64,000 nucleotides of DNA from Mya arenaria (GCF_026914265.1 NC_069133.1:26732272-26796271); one strand, 5' to 3'; shown: positions 11,741-23,359, counted from the first letter of the stretch. Notes: generated from the letters alone by a model not told the origin. A program made the numbers and translations.

Positions 11741-11746
11741 AATAAA
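11741..11746 (+). terminator. poly(A) signal of the SLC18-like gene
   Basis: An AATAAA lies about 355 bases after the stop codon at 11385 and is followed by a T/G-rich tract (TTTATTTTGTATGTTTTTG), the usual downstream context. Confidence 0.6.
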
Positions 11747-11759
11747 ATGTTTATTTTGT

Positions 11760-12873
11760 ATGTTTTTGTCCATTTACGTATACGCCTATTGAGAGTTTGT
11801 GAGGCAAGCTTATGTACTAGATACAATATTTTATTTGGGAAGGCAATTCAGAAGTTCTTGCTCGGAAGGAGATATTGATGTATGAACACAAAGGATGAAA
11901 CTGCATTCAAACGACTCGCCCATGTTTTGGCACCATTTTTTCTCGGTTTTGCATCTGAAAACTCTTATATTATATCTCTGTTACTTTTGATACTGAAATT
12001 CCAGAAAGGAACACTTAACATATTCTGAATTAAGTGTGGTGCGACCTAACGCCAGTACAGTAAAGAAATAAAACAAATTAAAACTGATAGCAAAATCACA
12101 GGCCCACAATTAAGGCCTCGTTCGATAAAATAAAGGGTTCCAGCCGTCAGTATCGTAGTTTTTATACCCCTAATGATTTGCCACACGTATTTTCCTCATA
12201 CAAAAAATGCATTTTACAAACACATGAGCGAGACCCTTTACAGTAGCCTGAAACCCATGAGGCGAATGCGAACATTTTATTTTTATACTTATTATTCTAA
12301 CGACAAAATTATTATTGAAATTCGTTATCAAAGTATGAGTAAGTAAAATTTGAAAAAAAACATATCCTTATTTCTTACCTGGGAGTTAGTATTGTATTAT
12401 TGGTCCCATTTCTTATTTGTTAATCCGCATTTTGAAAAAACAAAAAAACTGTTGACTGTTTCCAAAGGGAAGTAACCGCTGCGGAGAGTACCTGAAAAAA
12501 AAGCAATAACTGCAAAACCTGAACAAGGCCAATATTTAAGTGCTTCCTTTATTAAGTTATGACAACATTCTGTCTACTACAACGAAAGACAACCACAGTC
12601 ACTGCTTGATGGTAAGTTTGAATGCAAAGTCCTGATATTATTACTGAACACAAGTCGTTTCTATCATGTTATCCGGATTTTCGATTTCGGATAGAATAAT
12701 GTTTTGTTTTTTCTCTGACAGGCTGTCGGATAAAATCCACAACCTCGAAGAAGAATTAACACGTTTCCGTGTCTTTGCCTGCACAATTAACTGAATAACA
12801 AAAGATCAGATGTATCATGAACAGAGAGGATATTGTGTTAATTTTAAAATAAGACTAAAATAAGTGCTGTTCA
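11760..12873. other. intergenic, no gene seen
   Basis: The stretch is AT-rich with no plausible exon. Bases about 12160-12245 hold a dispersed repeat (CCCCTAATGATTTGCCACA ... ACAAACACATGAGC). A related copy lies at about 25495-25570 (CCCCTAATAATTTGTCACA). Bases 12816-12873 are duplicated at about 13470-13523. Confidence 0.5.
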
Positions 12874-13210
12874 TGCACCAGTCAATTGTAACCAAGGGCA
12901 AGGCCCCCCAAGGTCTGGGGAATAGCAGGGACTTGGACTTTAGGTCCAGCCAACCCCGGCTAAAATCTCCAGCCTGTGGGGGCGAACAGATGGTAATAAA
13001 ATCCCCGCCAAATGCCCCTGCACCCCAGGGACCCTAGGTAATGTAGTGCAAGTGCACACTTTAGTAAGGCCCATTCCCCGCTATATTTAAAGCGAATACA
13101 AAACCACTGCATTCACCTGGCACTGCGGGGCCACCAGATAGGTAAAAACATGGCCCATTTCCCCCGCTATCCCGGTATAACCCCGGACCTGGGGGGGCTG
13201 TGGTTACAGG
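12874..13210 (+). mobile_element. Harbinger-like MITE, diverged copy 1
   Basis: It begins TGCACCAGTCAATTGTAACC and continues with the GC-rich body seen in the better copies (GGGGAATAGCAGGG, GCCAACCCCGGC, GCGGGGCCACC, CCCCGGACCTGGGGGGG). The right terminal repeat is eroded near 13210. It belongs with 13524-14458, 21387-21704 and 61400-61842. It has no coding capacity. Confidence 0.65.
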
Positions 13211-13235
13211 TCCAGGGAGTTGCAGGGACTTTGAC

Positions 13236-13500
13236 TTTCCATCCTGTTAATCGCGGGTAAAATTGTCCAGAACCATATCTTGGTAGGCATTGATCAGAAA
13301 ATGTTCAAACTTGGTCAGAATGTTCCCCCTGATCAGATGTCTACCACTCGTAAAAGTGGGTCACATGGGGTCAAAAACTAGGTCACTAGGTCAAATCTTA
13401 GAAAAATATTTGGAACAAACTAGAGGCATTATACATGATCAAACATTCATGAAACTTAATGAAAATGTTTTCCTTGATGAGATTGTGTTAATTTTTAAAC
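13236..13500 (+). repeat. dispersed repeat with GTCAC/GGTCA phrases
   Basis: The text has the phrasing of a mollusc interspersed repeat (TTCAAACTTGGTCAGAATGTT, GTCAAAAACTAGGTCACTAGG, TTCATGAAACTT). It lies between two Harbinger-like copies that share the same 35-40 base left flank, so it is part of a local tandem duplication. Confidence 0.4.
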
Positions 13501-13523
13501 AAGACTAAAATAAGTGCTGTTAA

Positions 13524-14458
13524 TGCACCAGTCAATTGTAACCATGGCCCCCCAAGTTCTGGGGAATAGCAGGGATTTGGACTTTCGGTCCAGCCAACCC
13601 CAGCAAAAATCTCCAGCCTGTGGGGATGAACAGATGGTAAAATCCCTGCCAATATATATATATGTGGTTATAGTCAATTATCACCAACATAAAGCTCCTA
13701 TGAGCTTGAAAATAACACACAGTGAACATGATCAACAGGTACCTTAAAATGTCATTTTCCACTTTTTACTGTTATCACTTCAGACATGTCTGAACTTTCA
13801 CTTTGAAATCATTTAAATTCATAGAAACTATTACAAATGTTACTCTATATACAAAACTTTTATTTCAAATAATTCCTAACAAACTCAAACTTGTATCCAA
13901 CATTCATAACGGTCCATTTCTCTGCAGCCATATTACATGTTAATATAGGAATATTCCACCTACTTTTTCATTTCCAATCCATGAACTTTGCCTAATCAGG
14001 TGGGGGATATCAATTCAATGAATTTGCTTGTTTTAACAGTGTTTAAGCCAATACTTTCTCTTGGTACACTTAAGTGTTTCATGAAACACTAATTCAGATC
14101 GACATCTGTCAACAAAGCATAGCCATTTTGGAACTATCGAGCAGGTGCCCATTATCTTTCCGCTCTATATATTTAGTCCTGGGATCTGTCATTCTTGGCC
14201 AGGAAAACAACAAGTGGGATATGGACCTGTAGAGTCGCCAAAACAAACTGTCAATGACTCTGAAGCGCGCCTTTATATGGACTACACCTCGGGATACCTA
14301 GGTAAGGCCCAATTCCAGCTATTTTTGGTGCTAAAACAAAACAAGCGCAGTCACTCGGCACTGCGGGACTACGTGGAAGGTAAATTCACGGCCCATTATT
14401 CCCGCTATCCCCAGTATACCCCAAGACCTGGGGGCCGTGGTTACAATTTGCTGGTGTA
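13524..14458 (+). mobile_element. Harbinger-like MITE copy 2, split by an inserted segment
   Basis: The left end TGCACCAGTCAATTGTAACC and the right end TTACAATTTGCTGGTGTA are inverted, and TAA lies on both sides (13521-13523 and 14459-14461). The left half runs to about 13650 and the right half resumes at about 14295. Between them lie about 640 bases absent from the other copies. That insert starts with a short TA repeat and holds a TATA-like CTCTATATATTTAG near 14163; its identity is unknown. Confidence 0.65.
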
Positions 14459-14903
14459 TAAGTATTTACTAAACTCTAACAGATAGTTGCATGACCAAAT
14501 AATATGTATCTTTTCAACATAATTTCAATTTGAAGTTCTAAAGCAAAATACAACTGCAATGGAAACTTCTACCATTCCTTTACTACATAAAGAGTGGTTT
14601 AAAAAGTAGAGCCCTAGAATATTGTGCATGTACCAGTATTACAAGAGCTTTTTATTAAAGCATAAAAATTTCAGGTTAGGTAGTCTTCCGCAATGCATAG
14701 TTTTAAGATTACACTTTTTCTTTCAGTTATGTCTTGGTCTTTTTAATGCAAAATAAAAAAGACTAAATATGAAAGCCTGAATAGCCTATTGCAATGATGA
14801 CTGGGAAGTACCAATTCAATTTGTTTCTTTGTAAATAGACTGGAGCCCTACATGTACGTTATTATCACTAAGCAAACATGCTGTTTGTTTTGTCAGTTCT
14901 GAG

Positions 14904-17900
14904 ATGGCTGTATACATGATGATGTTGTATGTGACGAGGGAGCAGGAAAATGCAATACATGAGCTCTTCTCTCAGCGTACATGGCCTTTGCTCAAGTCAG
15001 GTTAGTATATAGAAGTTGGTGACTGTGAGTGTTCTTTCCTGAACTTTTTTTGTCTTTTACATCAACAAATTTACAGCCTTAACCATTTTGTATTAAAGAT
15101 TTGGTCTTTTGTAAAGGGACTTACTTTTTTTCTTTATTTGTGTCTATCTTGAACACATTCTTGTTCCTTTCTAGGCAAAATTGGAATTCCAATTTTTTAT
15201 CAAAATGATGCATTTTTCCCAATCATAAAGGCCCCCATAACTGGTTCCTAGAGTAACTTGAAATGAAATCAGCTTTAATAAGAAACTGGTTATGGCCTGA
15301 CATTTTACACAATTCCTTTTTGAAACAACACAAAACAGATGTTCATGTGTAACAAGCATCTAAACCCAGGCAATTGCCAGCTCAAGCATGATTAAGATCA
15401 AAATAGACTTGGAATATTGTATAAAGCCTTGACAATTCAGAACCAAGTTACAAATTCTTCTTGTAAGTTGGTATGTTTTTAGAAGATAAAATACAGTACA
15501 TTCAACGAGTTGGACCCACTTTCCGTTTCCCTCCGCGGATTTTTGCTATCGCGGCCAACACAATGATTTTATCGACTGTCCGCGAGTGAGGTATCAGGTG
15601 TTGTCATAGACTTGGGTTGGGGAAGGCTGATGGTGTCCTTCAAAAAGTTCAACCTTGGCCATTATGCAGTGGTCGAAATTAGCACAAGCCCGCAAGCCCT
15701 GCACTGGCACATGTCTTCCGGGCTTGCTCAAATTTTGAATTTAATATAGCAGGGCTTGTTCAAATATATGATTCCATGCAATAGTATAAGAAATTGGGCT
15801 TGTTCATCCAAAAGTCTAATTTCAATGACTGATTATGATTACTTAAAAACCGTTTAAGATATTATTATGACATATGGCATAGGGCAATAGTCAATTGTAT
15901 CAAGGCCTATAACTCTTGCTTTAATGAGCATCAAGTTATGCTCCGTTTAGACTTGAGACAAAGCCAAGCCATGGTATTCCCAACCTCCAAAGGTACCAAA
16001 TCATTAAACATTAACATTTTATAGTGTAAATAAGATTAAAGATGATTTCTTTATTTTATTACTGACAGATCCATCAAGTGTTCTGAGAGGGCCACAGCAT
16101 GTGTTCACATTTGGTAGTCTTCAGGATAGAACATGGGAGTTTCATACAGTACCTGCAACACAGCTGTCAGGTAAAATTAAAAAAAATCACATAGCTGTAA
16201 GATTTATTTAACTAGCAATGTACGCAAAGTATGTCTTACAAAATAGTGTAATTTTAATTTGTTGTGTGTGAATGCACTAGGGCATTATTCAACAGCCAAT
16301 TTGTTGTTGTTGTGGTTATAAAGGTTTGTCTGTACCCTATAATGGCTATAAAGGGTACAATTGGAAAGATTTGTGTAACCCATTTGTGTGGTTCAACCCA
16401 GGAATGTTGTATCCCATGTATCAGTGCTTTACACTGAGCATGTTAAAGGGACTACTCCGTATGATAAAAAAGAAGAAAATTGTCGAAAACTGACATGAAC
16501 TTGGTATCGATGTTTACAATGCATTGTAACTTACTAACTGAAGTTCCACATAGTTTACAATTAATTTATTTTTCGCAGTTTTTTCGTATTTTTCCATTAA
16601 AAAATATTACTAGGTATGTCTACCTAGTAGAGTTCATTCCTTATGCGTAATTGGCTAGTCGATGTTATCACGTGATATGACCATGTTAGGTATATAGCTT
16701 AAATATTCCAACTGTTTAGAGTAAGCCTTTGTAGCACAGTGGATACGGCACTGGACTGCAATTTTGGCAACACTGGTTCAAAACCTGTCTCGGATTCGAT
16801 TTTTTTTTTACATTTTGTTATGTTTTTTTACAATTATGATATCAAAGAGTAAAACATTTTATTAAAATATTTTCCTGAGATTTGTTACAGAATATAACTT
16901 TTTGGTGCCAATCTGGTGTACAGTCCCTTTAAAGAACCAAGAGGTCTCTTTGCAAAGAGCTAGGGTAGCACCCTGATCTCTTGTACATGTATCTCATTCT
17001 GTTCCTTCAAGTCTTCCAATGTCTGGATTTGACTGCAAGCTGTTGTCTCTTCTTTCTCATGTCACTTATGGCATTATGATTTCGTCATTGTGGGGTCAAG
17101 CCATAAATGCAGCCAATGGGTACGGGCAGACCTTAATAAGTGAAAGTTAATGTTATGATTGTATTTGTATCATTTAAAAGCATGTTGTGCACTGTGATAT
17201 GGGCATCTTTTTTACTTGCAGGCCCATCCAGCTTGGGAACAAATGATCCATTGAAAGGCCAACATGAGTTTGTGATGAGTTTTGATAAGAAAAAGATTGA
17301 ACCAGCTTTCAACTGCAAAGTACTTGTTGAAAAGTTGCCGCCGGAAGCATTAACAGGGGCTTGCTCACGCAAAGTGAAAGGTGCTGGTACATCAATTAAA
17401 CAAGCTAATAAGGAAACTGCACACATAAGAGGAAAGACCAGACAGTCAAGTAGGTTGATAATTAAGCTGAACCAACCAAGTGTGACAAGCTTAAAGAAGA
17501 AAGAGGAATTAAAAGGTTTTTCTCAATTTAATGGAAGTGTGTCTACTGGTAAGAAACAGATCAGATTGAAGTCAAATAAGTTTACCAAACATTCAGCTAT
17601 GCCTGCAGAGGAGGGTGAAGAAAACAATATTGTAAATGGGGAGGGAGTTGAAGTCCAGGGTGTTTCTGAACTGAATGACAATCATGGAGGTAAAACTTCT
17701 GAAGATATTAGAAACTCTTCTAATAAATTAGATGAGATTGCCAATAATATTGAAGATGCGGAACACGATACTGAAGACATGTCCAGTAACATTCAAGATA
17801 TGGAGGACAATACTGAAGATATGTCTGACAACATTGAACACATGGATGACAACATTGAAGATAATATTGAAGATATCGAGGACAAGAAGGTCGATGACAA

Positions 17901-19263
17901 GAAGAAAAGTGATAACAGTAGAAAGAAAAAGAAAATCAATGATGATGATTACATTCCTTACAAATACACGTACCCTAAGCCACCTAAAAAACCTAAAACC
18001 CCTAGAAAAGACAAGGAATCAAAACCTCCAAAACCTAAAGTTCGAAAAAAAGACCCAAATAAAGGACGTGGAAGATTTCCATGTCAGTTTTGTAATAAGG
18101 TATACACCTTTAAGCGTGTTTTCGATGGCCATTTTATCAAAGAAGGAACTTCATGCATGAATGTTTGCACATATTGTGGGAAAATCTATGGACCAAAATT
18201 CATTAAAAGGCATATTTTCTATCGTCACGAGAGGGATTTAGAGATCAAAATTAAGTGCGAAACTTGTGGTCGAAACTTTATGGGAACACATGATCTTAAA
18301 CAGCACATGGAAATACACAGTTTAAAGCAACATGTATGCCATATTTGTGGCGCCATGTTTAAGAACCACTTGTCTTCTTACAGTCATATGAAAAGGCATG
18401 AAGGCGAAAAATTAGGCCTCAAACATACCTGCCCAATTTGCAATAAAACATTCACATGCCAGTACTACCTTAAATCTCATATCAGTGTTACTCATAACAA
18501 TGAGCAATATCACATTTGTGATATATGTGGCTCCACCTTAAAGTCTAAAGCATCCTTGAAAACACATATAACATGTTTCCATGGTAACCAAAGAAAGTAC
18601 AAGTGTACTGTGTGTGGCAAATCCTACAAGTATTCCCACCAAGTCTCAACTCATAAGAAAATGTACCATGATAAAGTGAAACGATTCCATTGTAAGGAGT
18701 GCGGTAAATCGTTTTATTTTGATAACCAGTACAAGGATCATTTGAACATTCACCTTGGACTGAAGCCGCACAAGTGTGGGTATTGTCCGTGCGTGTTTGC
18801 AACCAGAGAGCAAAGGACCCAACACAGAAGAAAACACAGGGGAACACATCAGATTGGTGCTAGCCTTAACGGTGGGAAATCTAAAATGGGGAGTAACTCC
18901 AGGTTTGTCCTAGAAATGGGAAATGACTCTATGCATGCCCAAGAAATGGGGAATAACTCCTTGGATGCTCTTGAAATGGGGAATAACTCTAGGTCTGCCT
19001 TAGAAATGGGGAATAACTCTGTGTCTGCCCTTGAAATGGGGAATAACTCCAGGGATGCCAGTCAAAACATTGAAGGTGATACCGCCGATAACTTTGCCCA
19101 GAACTATGAACCATCAGATACAGAATGCACCATCCAAGACGTGGGTAGTTATGTGTCATTCCAGGACCCACAGTATGAGGCAGTCTTGGCACTAAATTCT
19201 CAAGTGTCCCCGAAAGTTCAAGTAGAGTTTCTCTATCCAGAAAAGGGGGCCAAATCACCTTGA
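14904..19263 (+). CDS. C2H2 zinc-finger protein, nine fingers
   Basis: Exons 14904-15000, 16069-16170 and 17222-19263 join in phase (1, 1) to about 746 residues. ATG 14904 lies seven bases after an acceptor-like TTTTGTCAG, so an upstream exon is possible. The order is an N-terminal part without a recognised domain, an acidic region rich in (N/D)IED repeats, a lysine/proline-rich basic stretch, then nine fingers from CQFC to the last HRRKH. Fingers 2-9 are C2H2 (CTYC, CETC, CHIC, CPIC, CDIC, CTVC, CKEC, CGYC); finger 1 ends in Cys rather than His. Linkers are mostly not the TGEKP type. After the fingers comes a 10-residue repeat (LEMGNNSxxA, about six copies), then an acidic tail. Reading through the intron from an ATG at 17140 is possible but less likely, since a strong acceptor precedes 17222. 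It is probably a nuclear DNA-binding protein; its targets are unknown. Confidence 0.85.
15660..15830 (+). repeat. dispersed repeat with GGGCTTG phrases
   Basis: It shares order and wording with about 37850-38285 (CACAAGCCCGCAAGCCCTGC versus CACAATCCTGCAAGTCCTGC, then two GGCTTGTT-type blocks). The copy at 37.9 kb is interrupted by a pogo-like MITE and this one is not. It lies in intron 1 of the zinc-finger gene. Confidence 0.5.
16320..17035 (+). mobile_element. SINE family 2 fragment, split by a TTAA element
   Basis: The parts about 16370-16442 (GTATCAGTGCTTTACACTGAGC) and 16933-17035 (AAGAACCAAGAGGTCTCTT, AAGAGCTAGGGTA, TCTTGTA) align in order with the SINE body at about 28560-28690. Bases 16443-16932 between them are absent there. 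The SINE is therefore older than the element inside it. It lies in intron 2 of the zinc-finger gene. Confidence 0.65.
16447..16928 (+). mobile_element. TTAA-flanked element, family C, with an internal tRNA-like segment
   Basis: It is bordered by TTAA at 16443-16446 and 16929-16932, with inverted ends AGGGACT and AGTCCCT. Bases about 16723-16800 look like a tRNA promoter: a box-A-like TAGCACAGTGGATACGG and a box-B-like GGTTCAAAAC at normal spacing. A partial relative lies at 37623-37830. It has no protein coding capacity. Confidence 0.65.
18880..19060 (+). repeat. 30-bp coding minisatellite in the zinc-finger gene
   Basis: About six in-frame 30-base units encode LEMGNNSxxA-type repeats. The first half of each unit (GAAATGGGGAATAACTC) is nearly identical between copies while the codons for the two variable residues differ. 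The array lies between the last zinc finger and the acidic C-terminal tail. Confidence 0.9.
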
Positions 19264-19526
19264 TTTCTGAAAAGCTGAAACATGTTGAATTTTCCAATAA
19301 TTCTGCTGACCAGTTTTAACAAGTATGGCCAAAAACGTTTTAGCAATTTGAAGTAATGACATTTATTATATCATTATTATTAATATTACATCTGGTTTAT
19401 AGGTCCGTGATGTTACAAATTATTACAGTTATTTTTAAGCCAATCCTAAGACATTTGTATGTCGATTACTACAAATAAGTAAATAAAGGAATTTCTATGT
19501 TATAGTATCAGTTTATGTTTCATGAC

Positions 19527-19532
19527 AATAAA
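19527..19532 (+). terminator. poly(A) signal of the zinc-finger gene
   Basis: AATAAA occurs about 265 bases after the stop codon. A second possible signal lies at 19482-19487. Confidence 0.5.
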
Positions 19533-19931
19533 ATAAAAATCTATGTTGCTTGATATTCATCAAATTTATTCTACTGCTTCGTATCAATTCAAATAATACA
19601 TCTTGAACATTCAACAATCAATATATGGATTGATGATGCTAATGGTATTTCTGAATCATTTCGCACTTTTATGACCCCACTTATGTTAAGAATTTTGATA
19701 CGCTAAAATTAAAAGGGTTGAATTATTCAGAAGTCCAAGTTCGATGACTTGAATGCAGAGTTATGGTCCTTGACTCAGTAAAAACACGTACACCAAAACG
19801 CTTGTAATTTGGCGCTTGATACTCCGAAAGTACGAGCTAGCAGAGTCACAAATATTAACAGGAATGTAACCAGCATATAAGAGAGAACATCTGTGGTTTT
19901 ATTTGTTGCTGTGCTCAGCAGAAATATGGCC

Positions 19932-20286
19932 TTAAGGCTGCACTCGCACAGATTTACCGTTTTGACATCTTTTTTTATTTTTTGTCTTGGAACGGGCTAA
20001 TTTTTGCGTAAATATCTGCAAACCAGTGACATAAGACTGCTGACAAAAGATCAGATCGCAGATTTTCATATTTCCGTTCGAAAATTAATATGTCTAAAAG
20101 CGTTACTAACGATTTAAGCAAATTGCATAAGACATCAATTTTTTAACTTAAATATGAAAATCTGCGATTTTTTTTATTGTCAGCAGTCTTGTTGTGTTCC
20201 ATGCATTTTCGCGTAAATTAACTCGTTCCAAGATAAAAATAAAATAAAGTTGTCCAAACGTTCAATCTGTGAGAGTGCAGCTTTAA
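19932..20286 (+). mobile_element. TTAA-flanked MITE, family A (copy 1)
   Basis: It starts TTAAGGCTGCACTCGCACAG and ends CTGTGAGAGTGCAGCTTTAA: inverted termini with TTAA borders. The interior is itself loosely palindromic (GACAAAAGATCAGATCGCAG on the left, GCGATTTTTTTTATTGTCAGC on the right). The usual length is about 350 bases. Other copies lie at 20681, 24274, 28297, 33097, 34821, 36077, 46808, 53065 and 57223. Confidence 0.85.
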
Positions 20287-20554
20287 GGGATAAAATGTGG
20301 ATATTTTTTCCATCATTTGAAGTTGTTCAAAACTGGCAATTTTAATGCGCATTCATCGGCTAAGGGCGAAATAAAGACCCTTGCTTTTGCGACAAAGGCA
20401 GGAACGGTGGGGCATCTGTATCATGTGGAAACATTACTTGTTTGTTTTCATTTAAAAAGCATTTTATGTAGAGAAAAAAACTAGTGTGTACATACTGTAA
20501 AAGTAATAAGCTTCCTTAATTTTACCTTTTTTATATTTATTTTTTAGGATTTCA

Positions 20555-20665
20555 TTTAAATGCTGCACTCTCACAGATTGACCGTTTTGACAGCTTTTTA
20601 ATTTTTCGTCTTAGAATCAGTCATTTTTTGCGTAAATGTCTAGATCAGATCGCAGGTTTTCATAT
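20555..20665 (+). mobile_element. TTAA-flanked MITE, family A, left-end fragment
   Basis: TTTAAATGCTGCACTCTCAC and the following about 100 bases match the left part of family A. The copy stops abruptly, just before a full copy begins at 20681. Confidence 0.7.
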
Positions 20666-20680
20666 TAACTAGTTTTATGC

Positions 20681-21040
20681 TTAAAGCTGCACTCTCACAG
20701 ATTTACCATTTTTACAACTTTTTATATTTTTTGTCTTTGAATGAGCACATTTTTGCGTAAATATCTACAAACAAATGATGTAAGATTGCTGACAAAAAAT
20801 CAGATCGAAGATTTTCATACTTCAGTTCGAAATTTAATGTTTTATGGCCTAAACCGTTAATAACGTTGAAAGAAAATGCATAAAACATCAATTTTTGAAC
20901 TTAAAAAATCTGCGATCTAATTTTTTGTCAGCAGTCTTATCTAACTGGATTCAATGGATTTTATAAAAAAAAAATGGCTTGTTCCAAGACAAAAAATAAA
21001 TAAGTTGTCAAACGTTGAACCTGTGTGAATGCAGCTTTAA
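20681..21040 (+). mobile_element. TTAA-flanked MITE, family A (copy 2)
   Basis: TTAAAGCTGCACTCTCACAG at the left and GAATGCAGCTTTAA at the right, with the standard family interior. A degraded fragment of the same family follows at about 21140-21285. Confidence 0.85.
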
Positions 21041-21386
21041 AGCTATTGAAACGTTTTTAGCCATAAAACAATAAATTGCAAACGTGAGACTATGAAAACT
21101 CATTCTCGTACATCTGAATTAGATTTATCACTATCAAACCTCTGATGAATGAGAATGATTAAAACTGCGATCTGATCTTTAGTCAGCAGTTTTATAATAT
21201 CAATGATTTTTAGACATTCACGCAAAATTTGCCCTTTCCCGAAAAACGTAAAAATTAAAGTTTTTTATAAACTTTTAAAGCGATATGTCTTCTTATTATT
21301 TCATTCATTTTACCAGTTTTCGAATAATTTTCATAGGATTTCATTTTAATTTCTGTTGCTGTTTTAGTAAAAGGTGAAACGTGTAA

Positions 21387-21704
21387 TGCACCAGTCAATT
21401 GTAACCACGCCCCCCCCCCCCCCGGTCCGGGGAATAGCGGGGATTTTGACTTTCGGTCCAGCCAACCTCGGGTAAAATCCCGGCCCTGCGGGGACGAACT
21501 AATGGTAAAACCCCGGCCAAATGCCCCCGCACCCCAGAGACTCTATATAAGGTCCAATCTCCACTAAATTTGGCGCTAAGACAAAACCACCGCGGTCACC
21601 CGGCCCTGCGGGGCCACCTGAAAACTTAAAACACGGTCCTTTACCCCGGCTATCCCCAGTATATCCCCGGACCTGGGGGGGCGTGGTTACAATTGACTGG
21701 TGCA
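21387..21704 (+). mobile_element. Harbinger-like MITE, best preserved copy (318 bp)
   Basis: The ends TGCACCAGTCAATTGTAACC and GGTTACAATTGACTGGTGCA are perfect inverted repeats, extended by CGCCCCCCC/GGGGGGGCG. TAA precedes the element. The duplicated neighbour (unit B) has an empty site reading GTGTTATGG at the same place, consistent with a three-base TWA target. That size and sequence fit the PIF/Harbinger superfamily. The body is GC-rich and non-coding. Confidence 0.8.
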
Positions 21705-23073
21705 TTTCGGTACATGGCGGCCACCAGCATGAGCTAGAAACGTGCTCGAACGCATGTATACACCATACCGTGACAGGAAACTTACCGGGTCGTTGTCCTC
21801 CCGTTAGTTGTTATATACGTAACGTAATCGTATGTTTATATGCGTTGTTTGTCTTGATTGATGACTAACTATATAAATGTGCATGGATGTGATTTAGTTG
21901 TTATGAAAACCAGTGAACGCGACAATATATGCCTCTTGCGGATCCATATGGGGGGGCACACCAAGCCCCCACCCCCACCCCCCAAATCGCCCAAGCTTAC
22001 TATTCATTTCAGTATAGAGGACAAAAAATACGCTCGAAATGCACTTTTTTTGACTGGGGATCGTTAAAATTTCTTTGGGGAGTACCCTCAAACAACCCCC
22101 CCCCCCACTTGCCAACACTTGAATCAAATTAATAAACTTCGGTGAGGAGAGGGGATCGCAAGCCAAATGTTACGGGCACTGATACAATAACGAAATAAAA
22201 TCGTGATATCTTGAGTTAAACTTTTTTTTAAGGGATAAAACATGGATATTTTTTCCATCATTTCAAATTGTGCAAAACTGGCCGAGTATATAAAACATAT
22301 TTATCGACTGGGGGCTAAAAAAACTGAGACCGTTGTTTTGCGATAAAGGCAGGAGGTGGGGCAAAAACTATATCCTGTATTCAACTGTATACATACATTT
22401 CTAGTTTGTAAACATTTAAAACACATTTGATGAAGAGAAAAAAATAAACTCTAGTGTTGAGATCACATAGTGTAAAAGCAATACGTCAACTATTGTTTCC
22501 TTCATTTTACCACTTTTCGAATAATTTTCATAGGATTTCATTTGAATTCCGGTTGTTGTTCTAGTAAAAGGTGAAACGTGTTATGGTGCATGGCGGCCAC
22601 CAGCATGAGATAGAAACGTGCTCAAATACGTATACACATTTAACACACGCAACGTACCTAGTCGTTTCCCTCGCGTTACAGGTTATACGACACACGTTAT
22701 CTTACGTAACTATGTGAGTAGTTTGTCTTGATTGATGACTAACCAACTATACAATGTACATGGATGTGGTATAGTTGAAATATAAACCTACGAACGTGAC
22801 TATTAATGCCACTAGCGGATCAAGGGGGTGGGCACACACCCCCCCCCCCCAAAAAAAAAAAGAAGTCCATGTTAACTTTTTATTTCAGTATTCTATAGAG
22901 ACAAAAAGGATTAAAATACGCCCGAAATGCATATTTCTCACTGGAAATTGTTAAAAAAAACACCTGCCAACAGGATAAATTTCGGTTCGGAGGGAGAGGC
23001 GTAAGTCAAAATGTTACGCCCCCAAGTCCCTCCCCCTCTTACGTCAAATCCTGGATCCGCCCGAACTAAACGA

Positions 23074-23120
23074 ATGCACCATCATCATCATCAGCAGCAG
23101 CAGCAGCAGCGGCAGCGGTA
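23074..23120 (+). repeat. CAT/CAG trinucleotide repeat
   Basis: A short run of CAT units is followed by CAG and CGG/CAG units. No exon surrounds it. Confidence 0.85.
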
Positions 23121-23359
23121 GCATAATACTAATACTTATACTGATAATAATACTTCCCATGGATAAACCTCTGTCATTTTTGACTAGGTAGACCATACCT
23201 CCAACATAAATTTCATAATGTGGACAAAACATCCCAGACCATTTTGACTTGATGGTGTAATCATCCCCTTCCTGGACCTATTAGATCCTATTAATGTCGG
23301 TGGTTTTTCACAAAATATTTCTAAACTTTAATGATTGTTTCTTAACTAGTACTGGGCTC

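Larger units (their letters stand above)
20283..23065 (+). repeat. tandem segmental duplication (unit A 20283-22170, unit B 22231-23065)
   Basis: Unit A and unit B share, in order, AAGGGATAAAA..TGGATATTTTTTCC, GACAAAGGCAGGA, the ATAATTTTCATAGGATTTCATTT block, AAAAGGTGAAACGTG, CATGGCGGCCACCAGCATGAG, GTCTTGATTGATGACTAAC and a final CGGATC..GGGGGG-type repeat. Unit A is longer because it holds family A MITE copies and a Harbinger-like MITE that unit B lacks. No coding exon is seen in either. Confidence 0.75.

Noticed and set aside
17140-17221. Alternative start of the zinc-finger protein with a hydrophobic N-terminus
   Set aside because: The 27 residues come from intron sequence ahead of a strong acceptor (TTTTTTACTTGCAG), and two upstream exons join in phase.
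17732-18160. Second frame of 142 codons within the zinc-finger exon
   Set aside because: It overlaps the finger-coding frame and shows no domain; it is a shadow of the A-rich acidic repeat region.
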